Source: Mauremys mutica
Lineage: Eukaryota; Chordata; Testudines; Geoemydidae
Length of the DNA stretch: 64,000 nucleotides
Reading direction: 5' to 3'
Assembly (NCBI RefSeq): GCF_020497125.1
Contig: NC_059079.1
Coordinates: forward strand, 10,311,553-10,375,552
Positions 56,520 to 64,000 of the stretch are shown here, piece by piece (position 1 is the stretch's first letter; the number at the start of each line of letters is the position of its first letter). A program made the translations under genes and the position numbers. The notes beneath the pieces were generated by a model. That model searched no databases and was not told the origin of the DNA. It saw only the letters and a list, made by a program, of their open reading frames with translations.

Positions 56520-58135
56520 ACAGGGTGACACCAACACCCCCCGGGTCCTATGTTGCCCGGCCCTCTCCTGGACAGTGAAAATATGTTGAGTCTATTGTGC
56601 CTTCAAAGGAATAATAGCGCACAACTTGCTACCCCAAATGGAGTTATCCAGACACTTGAACACGCTGGATTAGGGAAAACAGTAAAACAAGTTTATTAAC
56701 TACAGAGAGATTTTAAGTGAGTACAAGTAATGAGGCATAAAAGTCAGAAAAAGTTACAAAACATAAAGATAAAATGCCTACTGGTACCTAACTTAAACTA
56801 CATTAGAGTCAAAGCAAAGTTTTCTCGCCACATGCTTTCAACAGTCTTACTGACCAAACTCTTTAGGCCAGGACTCTTCTCCCAGAGTCTAACATAGGGG
56901 TGGGGGATCTATGGCCCGCAGGCCGGATCCAGCCCGCTGCTTCATTTCATCCGGCCCACGGCAAGTCTCTGCACCATGGGCCAAAAGCCCCGAGCTTCAG
57001 TGCCCCCCCCACGGGACTGGAGCCGCAAGCGCCAGCTCGCCAGGTTGCCAGAAGTCCGGTCAGCTCCGCGCAGCTCCCGGCAGCGACCGGCATGTCCCTG
57101 TGGCCCTTAGGAGCAGAGGTGATTAGGGAAGCGCCGCCCCCTGCCCCCGCCCCCAGTGCCTGCTCCACAGCTCCCATAGTCGGGAACTTCAGCCAATGGG
57201 AGCTGAGGGGGTGGCGCCTGTGGGTGCGGGCAGCACACACAACGCAGAGCCCCATTGCCCCTCCGCCTAGGGGCCGAACATGCAGAGGCTTCTGGGAGCA
57301 GCACGGAGTCCCAGCAGGCAGGGAGCCTGCCTTAGCCCTGCGGTGCCGCCAACCAGGAGCCACCTGAAGTAAGCGCTGTCCAGCCAGAGCCCGCACCCCG
57401 AACCTCCTGCCCCAGGTCGGAACCCCCTCCCGCACTCCAAAGCCCTTGGCCCCAGCCTGGAGCCCACCCTGTACCCCAAAACTCTCATCCCCAGCCCCAC
57501 AACAGATCCCGCACCCCCAGCCAGAGCCCTCACCTCTGTCTGCACCCCAACCCTCTGTGTGGCCCGCGACTGATTTTTTTCTGTGCGTCAGTGGACTCTG
57601 ATAGACCGGGGTGGGGAACCTTTTTTCTAACAGCTGCTTCCTTTGTCTCATCAGATGCAGTGAATGTGATGGGCAGGGAGGGGTGGTGTCTTGGAGTGAC
57701 TGCCCCTCCTTTCTTATAGTTTCAGTCCCCCTCTTGAAAAACATTTCCAGCTGAGAATTAGGAGACAAAGAGACTATGTAGAACGATATTCCCCGCTGGT
57801 TTTTTTCACCTGTTTGAACTTCCTTTGTTTGCCCTCCCTGCTTGATGACTGTTTACTGATTCAATGCAAATTGAGGCAAAACACACATTCCTTCTTTTAT
57901 TTAGGATAAACCTGACTTCTGCCTGGGTAGGGCTGTGGCATTTGGAAATGTGTTAATATCACCATACAGGATAATCTTATAACTTCACACAGGATGTTCC
58001 CACACATATTTTACCAGGACAACACTGACCAGGAAATTACAAGTTTCAAAATGATACCTTACAAGGCATGTTTTGTACAAAGATTATTAAAATAGTATGT
58101 AGGGTATGAATACCGGGGTGTATTCTGTCATGGTG
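56520..58135 (-). mobile_element. LTR-like repeat interrupted by a hAT
   Basis: The right part has AAATGATACCTTACAAGGCA, then TGTTTTGTACAAAGATTATT. Its reverse complement shares TGTAAGGTATCATT with the start of the LTR at 5593 (TTGTAAGGTATCATTACAAA). Minus-strand orientation is implied, with a start near TGACAGAATACACC (58135). Left limit and type uncertain. Confidence 0.4.
56894..57629. mobile_element. hAT-type non-autonomous element, GC-rich
   Basis: It begins TAGGGGTGGGGGATCTATGG, CCCGCAGGCCGGATCC and ends TGTGTGGCCCGCGACTGATT...ACCGGGGTGGGGAACCTTTT. The flanks GTCTAACA (to 56893) and TTCTAACA (57630 on) match at 7 of 8. The interior is GC-rich, with loosely repeated CCCCAGCC/GCACCCC units. 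Long open frames on both strands result from composition. Confidence 0.6.
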
Positions 58136-58914
58136 ATATCTAAGGTGCAATGGACCTGGGGTTAGTGACTGGTCCTTTGGGACTGGGAGTAACCTGAATA
58201 TTGCTGTCATTCTTGGTGTAAGGGACCATCTATCACAAAAATAAACTTACCTGAGTGATAAGATAGACTACAGTACCAAAGGGGACTGTCTGTTACTTGA
58301 TGTTAAGGCTGTTATAGTGCCTGATGAGTTTACACTTGATAATTCATTGGTGAAATCTAAATACAGAACTTACCGCCAGTTTGGGGTTTATGCCCTGTTT
58401 CCTAAAAGTCTGCCCTGAAGTTGGTACTCACACCCTTGAGTCACTGCAGGCAGCAATACCATCTGATGCCTATTAGGTGAGTGTAACAACTTTTACTCAT
58501 TACTGAGGTGGCCTAGATTTAACCTAGCACCTAGAGGTGAAAAGGTCTATAATTACCAACCTACTAAACATTCCATTCCTTTGGATCTGCTCCATGAAGC
58601 AGGTACAGTACTCAAGAAATTAAAATATCTTCTGTTTGGGAGGTATTATGTATCATTTGCACAAATGTATTTCATCCATCTTTCAGCAAACAGATCCTCT
58701 GAAATAGCTGTAGGGAGACCAGAGCCTTATCTTCAAGGCACACGCTCAGTGTAATATATTGATTGCTGCAGTTACTCTTATGGATAAGCAGTTCTCAAAT
58801 GAATGGTGGTGCTCAGCCTCCACACTCCAGCTTTTAAAAAAGGCCTTTCATGACACTGGTTTAAAACATGATTAGCAAAGTTTCCTTCCCTTAGTCTTGG
58901 AGAAAAATGTCTAA

Positions 58915-59221
58915 GGATATGTCTACACTGCAATAAAAGACCCGCGGCATGGCCACAGCTGGCCCGGGTCAGCTGACTTGGGCTCCCGGGACTCCGATTG
59001 CAAGGCTACAAAGCTGCAGTGCAGATGTTTAGGCTCAAGAAGGAGCCTGAGCTCCAACTCTCCACAAGGAGGGAGGGTCTCAGAGCCCAGGCTCCAGCCT
59101 GAGCCTGAACGTCTACGCTGCAATTTTTATCCCCACAGCCCAAGCCCTGCAAGCCCAAGTCAGCTGACCTGGGCTCCGAGACTCGGTGCCACCGGTCTTT
59201 TAGTGAAATGCAGATGTACCC
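58915..59221. mobile_element. Harbinger-like MITE, TAA duplication
   Basis: Ends GGATATGTCTACACTGCAAT and GAAATGCAGATGTACCC are inverted, with TAA at 58912-58914 and 59222-59224. The interior pairs GTCAGCTGACTTGGGCTC with a later CAGCTGACCTGGGCTC and GAGCCTGAG motifs. Confidence 0.75.
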
Positions 59222-59355
59222 TAAAAGGGCTTTATCAACCCTGCAGCTTCAGCAGAAAAATTCAGAGACTGGTTGAAAGAGTCTTTGCAGAATATAGTTT
59301 AAGGCAAATAAATCCCTCTGTACAGAACTCCTTCCGAGATGTAGGACCTGATTCT

Positions 59356-59440
59356 AATCTCATCAGCAATGGTTTAAATCAGGAAGAGCTCCACTGAGTT
59401 CAGTGGAGTTACACCGGTGTATAACTGTTATAAGTGAGAT
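59356..59440. repeat. Short palindromic repeat copy
   Basis: It reads AATGGTTTAAATCAGGAAGA, GCTCCACTGAGTTCAGTGGA, then GTTACACCGGTGTATAACTG. CTCCACTGAGTTCAGTGGAG is a near-perfect 20-bp palindrome. Confidence 0.6.
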
Positions 59441-59589
59441 CAGAATCAGACCTAACGTATTTAAAGTCTCACTTCCCATAATTTCAATAAACACAGCCAT
59501 AGTGCTTGCATCTGCTCATGAAGGGCTAAGATGCTGGCTGCCTAGCATGCAAGCCTCACTGTCAAGTGGGAAAAAAAAACATTAACCAC

Positions 59590-60735
59590 TGGTATTCTTC
59601 ACCAGGGTGTTACAGGGTGTTCTCTGGAGGAGGAAGGCTCATGTAAACAAGTTCCTTTCAGCTTCCTGATAGGGTTTGGCCTTCCCCCACAACCATGGAG
59701 CCATGCAGTCCATGGGAATATCTACAGCCCTAGCCCAGAAATATCTCCTCAGTGGAGAAAGCTACAGCTTTCTACACCACAGGATCCTTCTCTCTCCCTA
59801 AGGGTACGTCTACACTGCATGCTTCTTTCAATGGTGTGTAGAGTACATACACAAGTAACACATGTCTCACTCCCTCCTGACTGAGGTTTTAAGGCTGCAC
59901 AGTTCCCTGCCTAACACTTGTGATATCCCCACCAAGCCAGTCTGCCTAAAAAGGCCAGTGCCTGTGCTCTGCTTTCTCTCCAAGGGCTGTGAACAGTGTA
60001 TTGCCAGCACTTACAAGTTACCTCACATCTCTTTCTAAGCCAGTATGTTTATTCTTAAGGTAAAAGCATTACAGAGAAAACAATAGAAATCCCTATACGC
60101 AGGCTAAAAGCTTACCAGGAGTTACCCATCTGTTTTACGAGGCTCTAGTAAGCCAAAGTCTTTCCACCTCCTCTGCAAGGGTTGGGCCCACCCCACCCCC
60201 CCCGGAACACAAGGTCCTGTCCCTTTACTGGATCAGAAAGAAAGTCCTGTGTCAGTTTAAGCTCATCCTTTTAGACCGAAAGCCCTTTCTTTGTCTCTGG
60301 AAAACCCAGCTTGAACCAATATACACACACCACTCCAAGAGGCCGTTCCTCTCTAGAGTTGTTCAGTCTCAGCCCTGATCTATACTTAAAAATTATATCG
60401 ACCTAGCTATGTCACTCAGGGCTGTGAAAAATACTGCATGCGATAGTTAGGTCGAACTAACCAACCCCTAGCATAGATGCAGGTAGGTCAGACAGGAGAA
60501 TTCTTCTGTCGACCTAGTTACCACCTCCCAGAGAGATACATTAACTACATTGATGGAAAAAACCCTTCTGTCGATGTAGGAAATACCTACACTACAGCGC
60601 TGCAGCTCTGCCACTGCAGTGGCTGTAGGGTAGACATGGCCTCAGTGACTCACCTTAATCACCCCCCACTGGTAACCTTCCCCCATGGAATAGAACACAA
60701 TCATACATAAACCATCCATAATATAATAAATAATA
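59590..60735 (-). mobile_element. LTR-like sequence split by MITE
   Basis: Low-CpG sequence with TATGTTTATTCTTAAGGTAA and ACCACTCCAAGAGG, resembling the body of reptile LTRs in reverse. A partial MITE end (GGGTACGTCTACACTGC at 59802) and the MITE at 60372-60641 lie in it. Assignment is weak. Confidence 0.3.
60372..60641. mobile_element. Harbinger-like MITE (270 bp)
   Basis: Ends GCCCTGATCTATACTT and GGTAGACATGGCC are inverted and flanked by TCA on both sides (60369-60371, 60642-60644). The interior has GTCGACCTAGTTACCACCTC, wording shared in reverse with the MITE nested in CR1 (GAGGTGGTAACTTGTCTACA), so the two are related. Confidence 0.65.
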
Positions 60736-60738
60736 ATT

Positions 60739-60917
60739 GGAGATATACCAATCTCCTAGAACTGGAAGGGACCTTGAAAGGTCATCAAGTCCAGCCCCCT
60801 GCCTTCACTAGCAGGACCAATTTTTGCCCCAGACCCTGAAGTGGCCCCCTCAAGAATTGAACTCACAACCCTGGGTTTAGCAGCCCAATGCTCAAACCAC
60901 TGAGCTATCCCTCCCCA
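60739..60917 (-). mobile_element. tRNA-derived SINE of the tortoise Cry I/PolIII type
   Basis: On minus it starts GGGGAGGGATAGCTCAGTGG, TTTGAGCATTGGGC. The Pol III A box is TAGCTCAGTGGTTTGAGCA (plus 60889-60907) and the B box GGGTTGTGAGTTCAATTC (plus 60854-60871). The tail, CTGGACTTGATGACCTTTCA then AGGTCCCTTCCAGTT, equals the CR1 3' end, so the SINE borrows CR1 reverse transcription. This family is known from cryptodiran turtles and is the best clue to the host. Confidence 0.85.
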
Positions 60918-62663
60918 CAAGCTAATACAATGCGCCCCCCCCCACAAGATAGATACTGCACTGCATGCAGTATCTATCATAATTGGATTTCTTTATTCTG
61001 TGTTTGTAGCAATTCCCCACCCCACCCTGAGTTTAAAACACAGCAAGCCCTTATCTAACTAACTAAGCACCTAAGTTTATTGTTTGGGAGAGTCTTCTAA
61101 TGAAGGGGGGGAAATCATGAATACTGATTGCTTTTTTGAGTTGCCTGCAAGACCTTTAGACAGAATATAACTAAGCTGATTAAAAGATGAGGGAAGCAAG
61201 TACATGAGGTACAGGCAGAGATCAGCACAAATGATGTCGTACTTCTAATTAACAGCCTGGGAAGAACTGCCTGAGCCTTCAGTGTTCAGAAGCCTGTTTG
61301 GCTGTCCCTGACTAAAAATCAGATAGATTTTTATAACTAGGCAAAGTAGTATCTTAGCAAGGTACATTGGTGCTAATAACTAACATGTCTGGGTTCTCTT
61401 GCGATAACACATGTACCTCCCCTTGACATTCAACTAAGTTTGCTATATGCAAAAGAATAAACAAAAAACCCTGTTACATGGGACCTTCAGACAAAAATAT
61501 GAAAGCTCTTACAATACCTGAGCCATCAGAAGTTGAGCATGAGTCACAAGGAAAGACCCAAGACTAATGCATTTGCATGGAGTACTTGTGTCAGATGCCC
61601 GACTACTCACATGATCCAATTCTTAACAAATCATGATAACATTAGCATATCCAGAATTTGTTAAACCTGCATTAACAGAGATAGAAAGCCAAGGACAACA
61701 TTTAAAAAGGTCATCATGCTTAAGATTTTAGGCCCCAATTTCATGTTTTTTTATTCAGGTTTGAAAGTCAGGATTCTCATTGATGTTCTTCTTTTGACAA
61801 CTATGTGTGACCACAAAGAATTTAAAAGTGCAATTTCTCATCTGAATCAGGGTTCATCTAATCTAAGCACACGTACCACTTTTGTCCTAGAGCATGTGAC
61901 AAACAGCTTGGTGGTAAAAAAAAGGATCAGACATCTATATAAATAAAAGATTGATCTGCAGTTCAACTGCTTGGATACAGTCACAAATGTTTACATTTCC
62001 AGTCCACTAACTCAGTGATTTCTCTTCATTTGGATCCCTCACAATGACGCACTTCTGCCTTGAGTCAATGATATAAAATTTATTTTTAGAACTAAAATCC
62101 TAGTTCTTCCCTCCTCTGGGTTTTCCAGCACAGTCTACTCTGTGTCTGTCTTAGACTGTAAGAGAGCTGGGGCAGTGACCGACTGTGTCTTAGCGCAAAG
62201 CACGCAGTTGGTGCTTAACACAAAACAACAACAGTCATCACTGCACCAGGACATCAGTGGTCTCCAGTTAGAGTGAAGAGATTTCTGCCCTCCCCCACCC
62301 AACTGGACAGCATCACACAGTGAGATTTATAATATGGCTTTTTACACCTTTCTTTCAATGGTGTTGTTTGTTGGAAACAGGATAAGGGATCATATGGCCC
62401 AGTGATGCCAGAAGTGACAAGTTATTTGACATCTAAGCATCTGGTGAAAAACATCTGACTCCTTGAAATCATAATTTGATTCCCAAAAGAGTTCCCTCAG
62501 CCCCTTCTCCTTGCAAGGTAGGCAAACTAAGTTTGTGAAAAAGGGCGAGCCCTTTGGCGATTCCATACCTATACCCAAACAGAAACAAGTGGCTGGCTTA
62601 TAGAGTCACTATTTATGGGGTTCTGGCACACTGCTTACTTGGTGTCCCTATATTCAAGCACAA

Positions 62664-62752
62664 TGGGCCAAATTCAGACCTGCTGTAAGCAGAGGCAACT
62701 TTGTTGACCTCTGTGAAATTTCATCTGCTTATACAAAATCTGAATTTGACCC
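62664..62752. repeat. Palindromic repeat (89 bp)
   Basis: It starts GGGCCAAATTCAGA and ends TCTGAATTTGACCC, exact inverse apart from one base. Inner arms GTAAGCAGA.GCAACTTTG and TCTGCTTATAC also pair in part. It belongs to the same class as 28708-28832. Confidence 0.65.
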
Positions 62753-62995
62753 AACTATTGGGGGGGGGCGCTATTGGCTGTAGGAGATCCACCACCATTA
62801 GTCTTCCCTGCTCAGCAACTTAACACTACCACCCTGGAACTACGTACTTTTAACCTTGTTTCTTTGCTGATGCTGATTTGATCCCTGCAGACCTTCCATC
62901 TTCTTCATGAAGAGAGTAAAGTAGTTGGCTGAGCTGCAGGGACTTGGTGGCTCTTTATGGCAGTCCTTTATATTATATTGTATTTTATATACCTA

Positions 62996-63118
62996 AACAC
63001 ACACACACACCAAATTTAAATTTTTAAACATATTGGGAAGAATTAAAGGCCTTAACACACTTAAATGTACCTCGGTACGATGGGTATGTGTGTGTGTAAA
63101 TATATACACACACACACA
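62996..63118. repeat. CA/TG and TA dinucleotide repeats
   Basis: ACACACACACACAC at 62998-63011, TGTGTGTGTG near 63087-63096, and TATATACACACACACACACA near 63101-63118. Confidence 0.85.
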
Positions 63119-64000
63119 TTATATTTCATAGGGTTATAAACAGATTTTATCAGCATGAATTTGGGATGGCTGTAATTACATAGTCTTCCCAACAAGTATT
63201 TTATTTGTGCAATTTATCACATGGTGGCCATTACCCTATATGTAGTATATTATCCTCTTATACATATTAGCACTTACATAAGGATTTTAACTCATTCCAC
63301 CTAAATTCCCTCTGTAGTTTTAATTCAATATGATTTTTTTAAATTCTTTTCTTTGTCTTAACTGTTGTGTAGTGTTGGTGTACACTGTTAAATAGTTGCA
63401 GTGTTCCACTCTAGAAGTTTCTGCACTTCAGCATGGTGGATGATGGATAAGTTTTATATATTTTTTTTCCTTTGAAAAGGATACTCTGTGTTAAAGGCAT
63501 CAAGAAAGCAGCTAAGCAAAAGCCACTTCTGAGACAAAAGGAAGTTTTGAGAATATTAGGCGGTGAGAGAAGAGAGCACAGGCTGCCCTATGAATCACTA
63601 AGAAATTAACAGTAAAAGTAATAATGTTGATAAGCATTGATCCTATTGTTCCTGCTGGCATCCAAAAATAGAATTAAACAGGAGAGCAAGATGAGTCACT
63701 GGTTACTATGGAGGAGATATGACATCATGAAATGCTTGTGAAGCTTAGTTCTTTCTCATTTCACCTGCTGGCAGGAGCAAATTAACCCTAGAGTTTAGCT
63801 CTCATTAAAACATTCCAGGTCAAGAGACAGAATTAACCATGTTATTGCTTTCTCATTGCCTAGTATTCTCATTGACCATGAGCCATTGGAACCTACTTGA
63901 GTGAACTCACAATATAATGAAACCCTATTAACTGTAATCAGCTAGTTGCAATATATGTTATATTAGCAACTTGGAGAAAAATTATTCCATGGGAAATGGA

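Larger units (their letters stand above)
53818..64000 (-). other. RAB3B: RAB3B upstream intron (partial)
   Basis: It starts just upstream of the residue-77 exon and runs off the right edge. It holds Harbinger-like MITEs with Penelope pieces nested in them (54529-55207), LTR-like and hAT sequences (56520-58135), more MITEs (58915-59221, 60372-60641), a tRNA-derived SINE (60739-60917) and dinucleotide repeats near 63000. I recognise little in 55215-56500, 61000-62650 or 63130-64000, and no exon for residues 1-76. Confidence 0.65.

Noticed and set aside
56947..57768. 273-codon minus-strand frame
   Set aside because: It lies inside and beyond a GC-rich hAT-like repeat, has Gly/Arg/Pro-rich composition, and no recognisable domain or splice signals.
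53818..64000. First RAB3B coding exon (P-loop GNSSVGKTS)
   Set aside because: I looked for its reverse complement throughout and did not find it. It must lie outside the window.

Overview
This window is nuclear DNA from a vertebrate, most likely a turtle. Genes are split into short exons with GT-AG introns. The interspersed repeats include CR1 LINEs, a tRNA-derived SINE of the tortoise (Cry I/PolIII) type with a CR1-like tail, Penelope-like and DIRS-like retroelements, LTRs, many hAT and Harbinger-like MITEs, and a Tigger-like TA-flanked MITE. A crocodilian is the main alternative. Nothing bacterial, viral or plasmid-borne is present.

Two protein-coding genes can be supported, both on the minus strand and both running off the window. 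Positions 1211-16806 hold the first seven coding exons of NRDC (nardilysin, an M16 zinc metalloprotease). Every splice phase joins correctly, and the complete zinc site (HFLEH plus a glutamate 77 residues after the second His) is encoded. The remaining exons lie before position 1. The promoter is a CpG-rich block at about 16480-17720 with CCAAT boxes and CACGTG E-boxes. Positions 23667-53817 hold the last three coding exons of RAB3B, a synaptic-vesicle Rab GTPase. They encode residues 77-219 of a 219-residue protein that ends in CSC. The first coding exon (P-loop and switch I) was not found and should lie beyond position 64000. In mammals NRDC and RAB3B are also tandem neighbours on one strand, so the order is conserved. 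The gap between them is about 6.9 kb here.

Layout: 1-16806, NRDC exons and introns, with a 1.15 kb solo LTR, a Tigger-like MITE, Penelope-type pieces, two hAT MITEs and a tRNA-Ser fragment; 16807-17720, promoter; 17720-23461, intergenic, with a GC-rich hAT MITE, CR1 and a SINE; 23462-53817, RAB3B 3' part with 6.6 kb and 23.1 kb introns packed with nested transposons; 53818-64000, RAB3B upstream intron.

The two genes do not form a pathway together. Nardilysin cleaves at dibasic sites and acts in ectodomain shedding; RAB3B controls regulated exocytosis. The window's interest lies in readable transposon archaeology. It contains nested insertions with intact target-site duplications, an internally inverted Penelope element, a hAT inside a DIRS-type element, a Tigger-like element carrying three copies of a GC-rich hairpin, and dispersed short palindromic repeats. 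I found no convincing undescribed biological system. One unassigned plus-strand open frame (33675-33980) is the best candidate for follow-up.
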